Shown here in pieces: positions 9,131-19,803 of a DNA stretch of 64,000 bases (position 1 is the first letter of the stretch; every line of letters begins with the position of its first letter). The notes below the pieces were generated by a model. That model was not told the DNA's origin. It made no database searches and saw only the letters and a list, made by a program, of their open reading frames with translations. The position numbers and the translations under genes are program-made. Source of the stretch: Cellulomonas sp. JZ18 (GTDB taxonomy: Bacteria > Actinomycetota > Actinomycetes > Actinomycetales > Cellulomonadaceae); assembly GCF_009720485.1 (NCBI RefSeq), contig NZ_CP045245.1:3979326-4043325 (forward strand), written 5' to 3'.

Positions 9131-9631
9131 TTGAGTCGGTCGGGTAGGCCATCCCACGCGCTCCCGATCCCGGGCCCCAAGCGACTGGAGGGCGTCATCG
9201 CCAAGAACTATGAGTCGTGGGCGTCGTCCCCGGAGGCGCGCGCCGTCATGCGGGCAAACCGGCGGAGGGACACCGCACCAGAGGTGGCCGTCCGCAAGGC
9301 CGTCCACGCCGCCGGTCTCCGCTTCAGGGTCGACGCGCGGCCGCTGCCGGACGTCAACCGGCGGGCGGACATGGTCTTCCGGCCGGCCAAGGTCGCCGTC
9401 TTCGTCGACGGCTGCTTCTGGCACGGCTGCGTGCTGCACGGCACCGCGCCCCGCACGAACGCTCCCTACTGGTCGAGCAAGATCACGCGCAATAAGGAGC
9501 GCGACGCCGACACGGACCGACGCCTGGCCGAACGCGGATGGGTGTCCCTCAGGTTCTGGGAGCACGAGGACCCGATCGCGGCAGCTCGTGCAGTCGTCCT
9601 GCTCGTGTCCGAAAGACGTCGATCCGCCTAG
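9131..9631 (+). CDS. Vsr-type very short patch repair endonuclease
   Basis: The core MRANRRRDTAPEVAVRKAVH, then RRADMVFRPAKVAVFVDGCF and WHGC, is diagnostic of the Vsr family, with the catalytic Asp in RADMVF and the Zn-binding Cys/His cluster around CFWHGC; RFWEHE follows at the C-terminal side. Classical Vsr nicks T:G mismatches that arise when 5-methylcytosine deaminates, which explains its place beside a C5 methyltransferase. Vsr-like proteins in defence islands may instead act as restriction nucleases. The start is uncertain: TTG 9131 is the 5' limit, but family length favours a start near 9200. Confidence 0.85.
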   Translation: MSRSGRPSHALPIPGPKRLEGVIAKNYESWASSPEARAVMRANRRRDTAPEVAVRKAVHAAGLRFRVDARPLPDVNRRADMVFRPAKVAVFVDGCFWHGCVLHGTAPRTNAPYWSSKITRNKERDADTDRRLAERGWVSLRFWEHEDPIAAARAVVLLVSERRRSA

Positions 9632-9749
9632 CGCGTCAGCGGCCCTCGCCCGTCGCCCACTCCGCGACTCAGCCGAGCATGTCGACTTGGCGACGCGCTC
9701 AAGTCGCGCACATGTGCTGCCGATCACGTAGCGGGGTGATCTAGTCCGG

Positions 9750-12700
9750 ATGATGCTCTCCGATTGGAACGCGGCGCTGCATGACGACGTGCGCGCGAAG
9801 GGTCGTCGCGATCGGCGGCTGTACCTCTTCGTCGACCGCGAGCACCTCGCGAACGTGTCCGGCCTCGACGAGTCCGAGGCACTGGATGACTTCATCTCCG
9901 CATTCCGCGCCGAGGGAGCGGGACGCCCCTTCGGCCGCGGCGCCCGGGCCGCACTCGAGTGGCGACGCAGCGGGTACCTCGGTGACCCCCCGTTCGTGGC
10001 CCACCTCGCGATGACTGTTCTTGCCGTGACGGAGGAGTCGCTCGGCAGCTCCCACGGCGTCTACAGGCGACAGAACCAGCTGCTCGGCCTGCCGGAGCTG
10101 CCCGCACCACCGAATGGGTACGGCGATGACGTCCCTCTGATGTGGGGCGTCTGGAACCACTGGCTTGAAGGCCCTGGCGCCGCCTTCGGCCGGCCTAGCG
10201 CCAAGACCCACCCGCACTGGACCCTGCAAGGGTGGGCACGAAGCCAGGGCCTCATCCGCCATCCGGATCGGCTGCGAATCGAGCAGTTCTTCGAGGACGG
10301 TGGTTGCCCGCGCGTGGGGTCACCGAAGGTTGCAGACCTCATTGCTTGGCTCACGTACCGCGGGGCCTGGGCGCAGGACTTGCTGAAGCGTGTCGATGAC
10401 GACGCGGCGCGCGAGGTGTTGCGGGACGTCCTCGAGGACGAGGCTGACCGCTGGCGCAAAGAAGGAACGCGGCCGCGGAGCGCCGGGGCCGTGCGGGGAC
10501 TGCTCCTCTATGACGACTGGACGGACACGCTCAGCGGTGCAGTCCTGGCTGAGCCCGCGTGGATCGGGTCCTCCGTCAACATCGGCAGCGGCGGCACGGT
10601 GACTGTCGACGCGCTCACGCAGTACGTCGAGGTTGACCTGGGTGATGGTGTGCTGACGCGGCTGCGCGATGGTCTCCGCCACCAGCTGACTCCGACGGTG
10701 TCCGTCGACTTCGGCGGCGGCGGAGCGTTCGTGTTCCGAGACGAGCCGGCGCTAGAGGGAAGGCTCCAGGCACGCGTCATCGACCGCGCTGCCGTTCATC
10801 ATGCGCTCGCACACCGCGACCGACTGTCTGAGGTCCAGGCCGCCCTCCGTGCTGCAGGTATCCCTCCACCCAGGACCAAGCCCGTAGCGGACTCGGCATG
10901 GCACTGGCTCGAGGACATCTGGCTGGACCGGGAGGTTCCCGCCCTTCGCGCGCTCGGCCTCGGCGCCGCGCTGCCGACCTCCTCGGCAGGGCTCAGCCTC
11001 ATTGGCGGGCTACGCGTCGGTGCACCGGCCACCTTCCTCGCGGGTGGTGAGCCCGATGTGATGCCACACGGCACGGATGAGCCCGTCCTCGTTCGAGTGG
11101 ACCGCGCGGCCGTCAAGCTGGGGGCCGATGGCCTGATCGCGTTGGCCGAGCTCGCGCTCGACCCCGGGAGCCACGAGGTCTCCGACGGCTCGTCGGGTGT
11201 GAAGTTCCGGACCGTGTCGCACATGCGGGAGGTCGCAGCCGCATCAGCAGCCGGCCGGCCGTTGCGGCGCGCACCGTCGGGGCGGCTGCTGATGGGCGAG
11301 ACGGAGAAGAGCCCCGCGCCGCCCTCACTTTCCGGTGCCCAGGTGACTGGGCTGGACATCCGAGCAGCACACGTGATCCACAACCCCGGAGCCGAGTGCC
11401 TCGTTCTCACGCGCGATGGGGGCGTCTTCCAGGTCAGTCCGCTCGCCCCTCGCTGGCTCGACCGGGCGGCCCTCACGGTCGACGCGATCGACGTCGACGC
11501 CGTCGCTTCACGGGTTCCCGACGCGGCGTACGTCATCGCCCGGCACCCCAAGACTCGCGGCAAGGTCGCCGCCGCCTACTCCCCGAGCACGCCCTCGACC
11601 CCTTATCCGCTCCTGCCTCGCCCCGACCTCATCCACGAGTTGGTGACCGACAACTGGCGCTGGGTGGGAACGCCGGACGACGTGGGAGCACGGCGTTGCC
11701 TTTCGCGCGCCCTCAACGGGCGGCAACGCGGCGAGGCGCCTCGAGCCTCACGCCCCGCGGCCACGCGAAGGGAGCAAGCTGTCCGGCCGGATCTCCGTCA
11801 CGAACGGGTCGTCCCGAATCCGTATGACGACGTCCTGACCTGGCTGTCGGAACGAGAGCATGCGGGGGCCGACCGCCCCGACGTCGCCGCGACCTGGGCA
11901 TGGGTGTGCCGACGTATGGGGCTCGAGGACCAGGTCGGCGACTGGCGGCTCGCGCTCAAGTTGCTGACCGACATGGGACACATCGAGCAGAACTTCCAGA
12001 CCGGGAGGGTCTCTCCTGCTCCGGCCACGGCCGTGGCGCTGCCGAACGCTAGGGGCCTCTTCCTGCTGACGGGCGCCCGGCCACTGCGGCTGTTGGAGCG
12101 TCTGGACGACCCGGACGACGGCGACCCGATCGTCTCCGAGGCCGTGTGCTCGCTGACCGTCCACTACAGGACGCCGATGCGCCGCGCCGGTCGACCGGCT
12201 GGGCCCTCGACGGTCTACCTCGAGATCGACCTCGCCCGGGTTGACGCGGTCCGGGCCGGCCTGGAGCGGCTGGGTGTCCTTCTCCACGGGGGCACCGCCG
12301 ACTTCCTTCTTGCCTCCACCCCGAGCCTGCGGGAGGCGGCCTCCGCCGGCCAGACCTTCACCCACGCTCCCGGCCGCGAACCCGTGGTCTACCGCTGCGT
12401 CAACGGAGAGTGGCGTTGGCTCCGCGCGGCTGATGACCGCTTGCCGGGCCTCTATCGATACAAGCAGGGTCACCGACGAGTCTTCGTCTGGCGCGACGCG
12501 TTCGAAGGCACCATGTCAGAGGTGGAACCCGCCGTCGGACAGCTGCTCGCCCGCGCAGAGGAGAAGCTCCCGAAGATGTGGCACGAGCACTTCACTGACC
12601 GCCTCTTCGTTCCGCGCGCGATGGCGCTGCCTTCGATGGTTGAGCGGGCGCTGATCCTGAGGACAGGGCTACCCCCCTACCTCTTCCGAGGGCTTCCCCC

Positions 12701-12830
12701 GCGCGGCGGCGCCGAGTTCCGTGCGCGCGTGTTCGAGAACGTCGATGACGGCGCGGCTGAGCTGGTCGCCCGAGCGCTGCAGATTCCGGTCGTCCCGGAG
12801 TACGAAGAGATGAGGAGCCTCGATGAGTGA
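9750..12830 (+). CDS. large defence-island protein of unknown family, partner of the DruE-like helicase
   Basis: This intact 1026-residue protein has no Walker, nuclease, methylase or membrane motif that I can identify. It opens MMLSDWNAALHDDVRAKGRR and contains an early tract LYLFVDREHLANVSGLDESE, tryptophan-rich segments (WGVWNHWLEGPG), and a C-terminal region with YLEIDLARVDAVRAGLERLG. It overlaps the next gene by 8 bases (ATGAGTGA), so the two are translated together and their products probably form a complex. Druantia systems encode large uncharacterised proteins (DruF/DruG in type II, DruH in type III) just upstream of druE. Size and position fit one of these, but I cannot say which. 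The unbroken frame contrasts with its neighbours. Confidence 0.75.
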   Translation: MMLSDWNAALHDDVRAKGRRDRRLYLFVDREHLANVSGLDESEALDDFISAFRAEGAGRPFGRGARAALEWRRSGYLGDPPFVAHLAMTVLAVTEESLGSSHGVYRRQNQLLGLPELPAPPNGYGDDVPLMWGVWNHWLEGPGAAFGRPSAKTHPHWTLQGWARSQGLIRHPDRLRIEQFFEDGGCPRVGSPKVADLIAWLTYRGAWAQDLLKRVDDDAAREVLRDVLEDEADRWRKEGTRPRSAGAVRGLLLYDDWTDTLSGAVLAEPAWIGSSVNIGSGGTVTVDALTQYVEVDLGDGVLTRLRDGLRHQLTPTVSVDFGGGGAFVFRDEPALEGRLQARVIDRAAVHHALAHRDRLSEVQAALRAAGIPPPRTKPVADSAWHWLEDIWLDREVPALRALGLGAALPTSSAGLSLIGGLRVGAPATFLAGGEPDVMPHGTDEPVLVRVDRAAVKLGADGLIALAELALDPGSHEVSDGSSGVKFRTVSHMREVAAASAAGRPLRRAPSGRLLMGETEKSPAPPSLSGAQVTGLDIRAAHVIHNPGAECLVLTRDGGVFQVSPLAPRWLDRAALTVDAIDVDAVASRVPDAAYVIARHPKTRGKVAAAYSPSTPSTPYPLLPRPDLIHELVTDNWRWVGTPDDVGARRCLSRALNGRQRGEAPRASRPAATRREQAVRPDLRHERVVPNPYDDVLTWLSEREHAGADRPDVAATWAWVCRRMGLEDQVGDWRLALKLLTDMGHIEQNFQTGRVSPAPATAVALPNARGLFLLTGARPLRLLERLDDPDDGDPIVSEAVCSLTVHYRTPMRRAGRPAGPSTVYLEIDLARVDAVRAGLERLGVLLHGGTADFLLASTPSLREAASAGQTFTHAPGREPVVYRCVNGEWRWLRAADDRLPGLYRYKQGHRRVFVWRDAFEGTMSEVEPAVGQLLARAEEKLPKMWHEHFTDRLFVPRAMALPSMVERALILRTGLPPYLFRGLPPRGGAEFRARVFENVDDGAAELVARALQIPVVPEYEEMRSLDE

Positions 12831-15800
12831 CGAGCGACCCACGGCGCCGCAGACCATCGATGGCCTCCTGGGCTACCTCCAGAGTGCTTTCCTCCGGTAC
12901 TACGAGACGGCCTACGAGCTGCGGGACGAAGGCATCCGGGGCGAACGTCACCGTCTCCTCAGTGGGCGAGGCGCGGTGTTCAGCGAGCCGATCGTCGAGT
13001 TGATGCCCACCTACCGCCCATCCGACTCGACGCTGACCTCGATCTTCGAGGACCTCGCGCTGCCCGAAGCGGCAGAGCTGATCTCTGGCGGACTGCTGCC
13101 CTACGACAAGCCGTTCAGGCACCAAGAGGCCGCGCTTCGCGAGTCCGATGCAGGCTCGGACGTGATCGTGGGCACCGGGACGGGCTCTGGTAAGACAGAG
13201 GCGTTCCTGCTGCCGGTGATCGCGGACCTGGTTCGCGAGTCGAGGTCATGGGCGCCCTCGAACAACACGACATCGAACCGCTGGTGGAAGGGATCGAACC
13301 CGTACCTCCCGCAGCGGGACGGGGAGACGGGCCGCGCACCGGGTATCCGGGCGCTCCTGCTCTACCCCATGAACGCACTGGTCGAGGACCAGCTCGTCCG
13401 GCTCCGAGAAGCCCTGGACTCGCCCGCCGCTAGGACATGGCTTGCGGCGAACCGCCAGGGGCACCGCTTCTACTTCGGGCGCTACACCGGGCGGACGCCA
13501 CTCCCCGGAACTCGCGAGTCCGCGACACCGCAGCGCGTCGACCGACTGAGGGAGCTGATGCGAAGCGCCGACCGGCGGCACGACGCTCTGCTCGGCCGCA
13601 TTAGAGACGGGCGACTGGAGGGGACTCAAGGTACTTCCTGCCCGCCCTTGACGGCGCAGAGATGAGGTCCCGGTGGGACATGCAGCACCGAGCGCCCGAC
13701 ATCTTGATCACGAACTACAGCATGTTGTCGATCGCGCTCTCCCGCTCCGACGAGCAGAACATGATCGCGCAGACGCGCGAGTGGCTGAAGGCTGACGGCG
13801 CCCGATTCACACTCGTGGTCGACGAGCTCCACATGTATCGGGGCACGGCAGGCACGGAGGTGGCCCTGCTCCTGCGACGGCTCTTCGCAGCACTCGGACT
13901 GGACGAACACCCGGAGAAGCTTCGCATCATCGGGACGTCGGCGAGCATCCAAGACGACGCCGAGGGCCGCCAGTTCCTCAGCGAGTTCTTCGGTCGCGAG
14001 GATGCGACCAGGTTCCAGTTCGTCCGGAGCGAGCCCGAGGACGCCCAGCCCGCAGGCGATCTCGCACCTTGGGCCGACGGCTTCCTGACTGGCGGGGCTG
14101 GGCCGAGTGATCTTCCCGATACGGCGACGCTGCGAGGATCCTTCGCCGCAGCGATGGCTTCAGAGGGGGAGATGCGCCCACGGCGCGCTTCGCACCTTGC
14201 GAGGGCGTTGTTCCCAAGCCTCGATCCTGGCGACGCCGAGACGGCGCTGAACAACCTGGTCGCTGTGCTGGGCAGCCACGACGAGCCGCCCGTCCGACTC
14301 CGCTCCCACATGTTCTTCAGGACGCTCCAGGGTCTCTGGGCTTGCTCTTCGCCGACCTGCACCGCCGTCGAGGCGCCTGACCGCACCGAGGGACGTCGAA
14401 TCGGCAAGATCTACTCCTCGGCGCGCCTCACGTGCGAGTGCGGCTCGCGCGTTCTCGAGCTGCTGTACTGCCAGTCGTGTGGCGAGAGCATGCTCGGCGG
14501 TTACGTAGCGGCTGCGGGCAGCCGCCAGTTCCTGCTGCCCACCATGACGTCGCTCGACGACCTCCCGGACCGCGCGGAGCACGGTCGGGACGCAGCGGGC
14601 TACCGCGTCTACTGGCCTACTGAGCGGACACCGGTTGTCACTGCGACGTGGAACCGCACCGGCACCAAGCTGGCCACAGACTCGGAAGCGCCGAAGTACG
14701 CCATGTCCTTCGTCAAGGCATCCCTGCTGCCGGGAACCGGGCAACTGAGCGCCAAGCCTGGACGAGTCGCTACCGGGTACGTGTACCGACTCGAGGCAGG
14801 CGGCGCCGAGTCCCGCATGCCGGCGTTCCCGACAAAGTGCCCCTCGTGCGGTGACGACTGGGAGTACCGGCAGAACGGCGTGGTGGAAGACCGGCGCCGT
14901 TCTCGCTCTCCGATCCGCACCCAGGGCGTCGGCTTCGACCGAGCGAACCAGGTTCTCACGGGCGCTCTCAAGAGACGGCTTGATTCGAGTCTGGTCGTCT
15001 TCTCCGACAGCCGGCAGGGGGCGGCGCGTGTAGCGGCCAATCTGGAGCTAGCTCACTACCTAGACCTCGTGCGAGCACTCGCTCTTGAAGCCCTGACCGA
15101 GGGTTCCCGCACGCTTGAGCTGGCTGAGGCGTACGTCAGCAAGACGAACCACGGAGCCGAGGCGAAGGCTGCCTTCAAGGCGGTCCAGAACCTCTCCTCC
15201 ACGGCGGCCATGGCGCTCATGACGCAGGCGAACGGCATGGACCTGGACGCGAGCGAGGTCGCGGCCCTCTCTCATCTCGCCGAGGCGATGAACGGACGTC
15301 CGACGCTCGTTGACTTGCAGCGCGCCGTCCTGCCCAAGCTCCTGGCGCTGGGTGTGAATCCCGCCGGGCCAGCCGCGAGCCTCCAGCACACGCGAACCGG
15401 GCGATCGTGGACACGGCTGTTCGACTGGTCGGCAGAGCCGATCACCGCCAGGGAGTCTCAACTGGACTCCGATGAGCGCAACCTCCTGCGCGACCTCGAG
15501 GCGACACTCGGCGAGCAGATCGTTCGCACCGTCTTCGCGGGAGGCGACCGCGACGTCGAGTCGATCGGACTCGCTCGCGCCATACCCAGCACGCCTTTCA
15601 TGGTGGCGGGGTTGTCCGACAGCGCGGCGGGCGAGTTCGCCGGCTCCGTGATCCGCCTTCTCGGCCGTCGCCGGCGCACGACGTGGACGAGCGACGGCGC
15701 CCAAGGCTGGCCCACACCCGTCAAGAACTACGCCAACGCGGTCGCCGCGCTGCAGAAGACCGCGCTCGATGGTGATGGCCTTCTGGAAGCGCTGGGCGCG

Positions 15801-18163
15801 CACCTGAAGGCTGGGAGTCAGACGAGTTTCCGGCTGGACCCCGGAACGGTCCGACTCGCCACGGCAGACGCGCCGGTCTGGCGGTGCACCACGTGTCGCA
15901 CGCGCCACCTGCACCCCAGCGCGGGAGTGTGCGTGAGCTGCCTCCGTGAGCTCCCTCCAACCCCTGAGCAGCAAGCCGCACACGAGGCCGACTACTACGC
16001 CTGGCTCGCCTCCGAGGACGGAGGCGCCTACCGGCTCCACTGCGAGGAGCTCACAGGGCAGACCGATCCCCTGGAGTCACAGGCTCGCCAGGCTCGATTC
16101 CAAGGTGTCTTGCTCGATGACGAGGAAGTGCCGCGAGTCGACACGATCGACGTCCTGTCGGTGACCACGACCATGGAAGCCGGCGTCGACATCGGCGCAC
16201 TCAAGGGCGTCGTCATGGCGAACATGCCACCTCAGAGGTTCAACTACCAGCAGCGAGTCGGGCGCGCGGGGCGTCGGTCAGAGCACCTCGCCGTGGCGCT
16301 GACGGTCTGCCGCGGCGCACGCAGCCACGACGAGCACTACTTCTCCAACCCGGAGGCCATCACCGGCGATGCCCCACCTCAGCCGTTCCTTGACACCGCC
16401 GCGGTCCCCATCATCAGGCGGGCGCTAGCCAAGGAAGCACTGGTTCGGGTCTTCGCTGCTGCTCAGGCGTCCGTTGCCGGCTTCGAGGCGGGACGAAACG
16501 TCCACGGACAGTTCGGGTCAGTCGACTTCTGGACGTCGTCCCCAGAGCTTCGCCGCTTCGTCAAGTCGCACCTCTCGAGCGTCGGACCAGAAGCGACAGC
16601 TGCCGCGGCCAACCTCCTGCGCGCAACACGGGTAACCGACGCGACACCCGTGGACTTGGCGGGCTGGATAACAGACGAGCTCTTCGAGCTCATGCAGCTC
16701 GCGGCAGACCAGGCAAGGGCGTCGGATCTCTCCGAGGCGCTGGCCCAGGCGGGGATCCTGCCCATGTTCGGCTTCCCGACCCAGGTGCGGTTGCTTTACA
16801 CGCGAGCGCCATCGGCGGCAAGGGAACCCGACACGCTGGACCGCGATGCCCCGATCGCGGTCTCTGAGTTCGCTCCCGGATCGGAGATCGTCAAGGACAA
16901 GCAGATCCACACGGCGGTAGGAGTCGTCGACTTCTACCAGCGCGCCAATGGCACGTGGACAGAGGGGGACGACCCACTCGGGCCCCGAACGTCCGCAGGC
17001 GTTTGCCGCGCATGCTTGGCGATCACCTACAGCAGCGCCGACCTCTGCCCCACGTGTGGAGCCAGCGCTCCGGACTACGCGGTCGTGGATCTCGTCGAAC
17101 CGACCGGCTACCGCACCTCGTTCTCCCCGCGTGACTACGAGCAGCTGGGCGACCCTGTTGCCCGAGCTGCGCAGCCCCGTCTGGCGCTGCCGGCGGCCGG
17201 CGGCGAAGGGCGGGGTGAGAACGCATGGGTCCTCGCGGCCAACGCTGAGGTCGTCTCCGTCAACGACAACAACGGCTCGCTGTACGCCATGACGCCGACC
17301 ACCCGGGACTACAAGGGCAAAGGCTCACCGGGACATGGACTGGTGGAGCGGTCGCTGCTCGTGGACAAGGACCGCAAGGAACGAGCCGGCCTCAGCTTCG
17401 TCTCGCCGGCAGGCAGCCCGCTACCTCCGATCGCCCTATCAGCCCGTCGACGCACCGATGTGCTCACCGTCGCGCTTCACACGACACCGACCGGTCTCGC
17501 CATTGATCCCCGGATCCCGGCGGGCCGGGGGCTTGGGCGTCACTTGGCTTCCTCTTCCGCGACGCGGCCGCGAAGTGGCTCGACATCGGTCCCGACGAGA
17601 TCGAGGTCGGCGTCCACCCGCGACCTGTTAACGGCTCGGTACGAGGTCAGATGTTCATCGCCGACACCCTCGAGAACGGCGCGGGCTACGCCAAGAGGAT
17701 GGAGGGGAGGTTCGAGGAACTGCTCGACGTCGCGGACGCGTATGCCCAAGGACTCGCGACCCACGGCGACGACGGTCCGTGTGACTCGAGTTGCTACCGC
17801 TGCCTTCGTGACTACGGGAACCGGTCATGGCACCCGCTCCTGGACTGGCGCCTCGCGGTCGACGTTCTCGACCTGCTCCGCGGGCGAGGCATCGACTTCG
17901 ACCGGGACGCACAACGCGATGCTCGGGCGGCCAGTGCGCTGGCGACCGACTTCAACTTCACGGTCGAGGAGGGTCCTGTTCCTGCGATCACCGGCCGGAG
18001 CGGCCAGATCCTCGCGGTCCTCCATCCGTTCGAGAACCCGAACGCCGACGTGCCCAGCGAGCGCGTCGCCAGCGTCAAGGACCAGTGGCCGGGAGCAGAC
18101 TTCTGCTCGTCCTTCGAGTTGCTCAGGCGCCCCGGGTCCCTCGTCGGACGTCTCATGGCCTGA
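12823..18163 (+). CDS. DEAD/DEAH-box helicase with C-terminal DUF1998 region (DruE-like), two frameshifts
   Basis: From ATG 12823 the N-terminus has a Q-like motif (PFRHQEAAL, 97-105) and Walker A (GTGTGSGKTE, 117-126). One base is missing around 13605-13625; the frame then resumes as DSRYFLPALDGAEMRSRWDM with APDILITNYSML and Walker B VVDELHMYRG. Zinc-type Cys clusters follow (near 14340-14500, 14840, 15885 and 17005), then motif V TTTMEAGVDIGAL and motif VI QQRVGRAGRR near 16250. A second loss in the G-run at 17523-17537 precedes WASLGFLFRDAAAKWLDIG and the DUF1998 signature CDSSCYRCLRDYGN. The corrected length is ~1780 residues, as in Druantia DruE. Expected role: an ATP-driven translocase that acts on invading DNA together with the upstream protein. 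Confidence 0.85.
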
Positions 18164-18315
18164 CCGACAAGGCCCCGTGGGAACACTGGGCTCACCGGGC
18201 TCTCGGGTTCGGCCAGTCGCGTGATCAGGACGCACGATCTCGGGGGAGCCCCTCGCACTCCCCTATGGTCCGAATGGTCCTGTCCTCGGATCACCCGCCG
18301 CGCTACGTTCCGAAC

Positions 18316-18615
18316 ATGTCAAAGGAAGACGAGCTCGCCGCCCTCGCACGTCTCGTGGGTGCCACCAACGTCCGCCTCGGTGTCGGGTCGTCCGTGCCGA
18401 AGGCCCTCTTCGATGCGATCTGCAGCCGCTTCGGTCTCGATGCGAGCGGAGCGATGCCGGCACAAGCGGAGCGAATCGTGCGGGCTGCGGGCATGCCGTA
18501 CGTCAGGGCTGCTTTCGACAGCCGTAACTCCGTCTCGGGCGGGGGGTCGACGGTCACGCTCGAGGGACTGCAGCAGCTCCGTACCGCTGTGCAGAAGCTG
18601 ATCGCGCGCGAGTAG
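18316..18615 (+). CDS. small hypothetical protein following the helicase
   Basis: ATG 18316 opens a 99-residue soluble protein (MSKEDELAALARLVGATNVR, then SVPKALFDAICSRFGLDASG, then STVTLEGLQQLRTAVQKLIA). The composition is ordinary, with two or three helices and a Gly/Ser turn, and no recognised domain. It starts 152 bases after the helicase stop in the same direction and could belong to the defence cluster, but spacing and lack of overlap leave this open. Confidence 0.6.
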   Translation: MSKEDELAALARLVGATNVRLGVGSSVPKALFDAICSRFGLDASGAMPAQAERIVRAAGMPYVRAAFDSRNSVSGGGSTVTLEGLQQLRTAVQKLIARE

Positions 18616-18813
18616 GAGGCCGAGCCGCTGGGCGTGGTGTCGGTGCTCGACGTGCGCCTCGTGCCGGTCAGGCTGTGAGGCCAAGGACCTGCTGCACGGA
18701 CCGGTGGCAACTTTGCCCGCCGACCTGGCCCGGTCGGTCGAGTCGAGTGGTGGACCTCAGCCCGGGCGCACAGCACCATGCCGGACGGTCGACATGGACG
18801 AGGCATTCTGACC

Positions 18814-19414
18814 TCACCCCTCCTCGCCGACCAGAACCCATGCGTTCGGGGCCCGCAGCGCCGCCGCTGCAGCCTCACCGTCCGCTTCGTCGAAGATCAG
18901 GGTGCGGTCACCTTGGGTTTCGGCGACGGTGTCCTCTGATCCGCCTTTGGCGATCTCATCGACGGACGTGTTGCGAACGTCAAGCCCTCGTCCTCGACGC
19001 TGCATCGGCCGTTGCCACGTCGTACGACGGCCAGTCGAACAGGTCGCGTTCGCCATCGCACGCGATGGAGCCGGCGTCCCAGACGGGTCGGATGGTCCCG
19101 GCGCTCGTGGGGAACGGGGCGACCCGATCGGGCGTGGTGTTGAAGACCTCGGCGCGGACCTGATAGTCGTAGGTGACCTCGGCGGTACCGGGTGCTGATC
19201 GCTCGGTATCGACGTCGACATCCAGGTCGAACGAGGTGACCTGGAGCCGGTACGTGAACCCGTTGCGATCTGTCCAGGTAGTGCTCAGTTCAGGGTCGAT
19301 CGTCGGCTCGGTCTCCCTCGGCGTGTCTGGGCCGCCGGCAGGACGCGAGCATGCGGCGAACAGGCCGAGCGTGACGCCAGTGGTGAGCGTCGCGGCGAAG
19401 GTGTTGGTGGGCAC
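18814..19414 (-). CDS. secreted lipoprotein of unknown function, frame disrupted
   Basis: A GTG at 19414 gives a short signal sequence ending in the lipobox LFAAC (VPTNTFAATLTTGVTLGLFAAC), followed by a beta-rich domain (TTWTDRNGFTYRLQVTSFDL, then GTAEVTYDYQVRAEVFNTTP). The sensible C-terminus (NTSVDEIAKGGSEDTVAETQ, ending NAWVLVGEEG) is in another frame, entered near 18985. This shift corresponds to one extra base or two lost, unlike most others in the window. The mature protein would be tethered to the outer face of the membrane. Its upstream frame fuses with a transposase relic, so the true promoter and start may have been lost. Confidence 0.5.
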
Positions 19415-19455
19415 CCCGACGACTCTCCCACCGAGCGTCGGTCCGCCCACCGAGA

Positions 19456-19771
19456 TCCATCCGGAAACCGGGGACCATGCCTTGACATCAAGCGATTGGG
19501 CGTCGATCTGAAGCATCTCCCCGGGACGCGTGACGACGTAACGGCCCTGAAGGTCGCCGGGTCTGCTCGCCTGCGAGAGCCGCACAGACGCGGGCTTGTC
19601 GATCCCGGCGTTCGCGCTCGCAATGTCCAAGACCTTGCTGAGAGCAGACTTCGAGACCGTGGTGTAGTCAACTCCGCGGGCCAGAAGGCGCTGCCTGAAC
19701 ATCGCCACTCGGTTCTTCTTTGACACGGACGAGCGCGACCGCCGCGAGAGTTCCGTCGCGCCAGGGGCCAC
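19456..19771 (-). pseudogene. fragment of an rve-type (DDE) transposase
   Basis: The stretch MFRQRLLARGVDYTTVSKSA, then QGRYVVTRPGEMLQIDAQSL, then DVKAWS resembles the start of the integrase catalytic core in Mu/IS481-type transposases, where RPGE-x-x-Q-ID contains the first catalytic aspartate. Everything after this residue is absent and the frame continues straight into the lipoprotein gene. It is probably the scar of an insertion that deleted the 5' end of the lipoprotein gene. The assignment rests on one motif. Confidence 0.4.
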
Positions 19772-19803
19772 ACGAGAGCGACCGCCTCGTCGAGGAACGC
19801 GGG

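Noticed and set aside
13605..13660. Programmed ribosomal frameshifting in the helicase gene
   Set aside because: No slippery heptamer or downstream stimulatory structure is evident, and similar one-base losses occur in unrelated housekeeping genes.
6743..18163. Classification of the helicase cluster as DISARM
   Set aside because: DISARM has separate DrmA helicase and DrmB DUF1998 proteins plus a PLD nuclease DrmC. Here helicase and DUF1998 parts are in one polypeptide and no PLD motif is seen.
18164..18315. A tRNA gene or attachment site after the helicase
   Set aside because: No cloverleaf or conserved T-loop sequence (GTTCGA-type with matching stems) could be assembled. I found no tRNA in the window.
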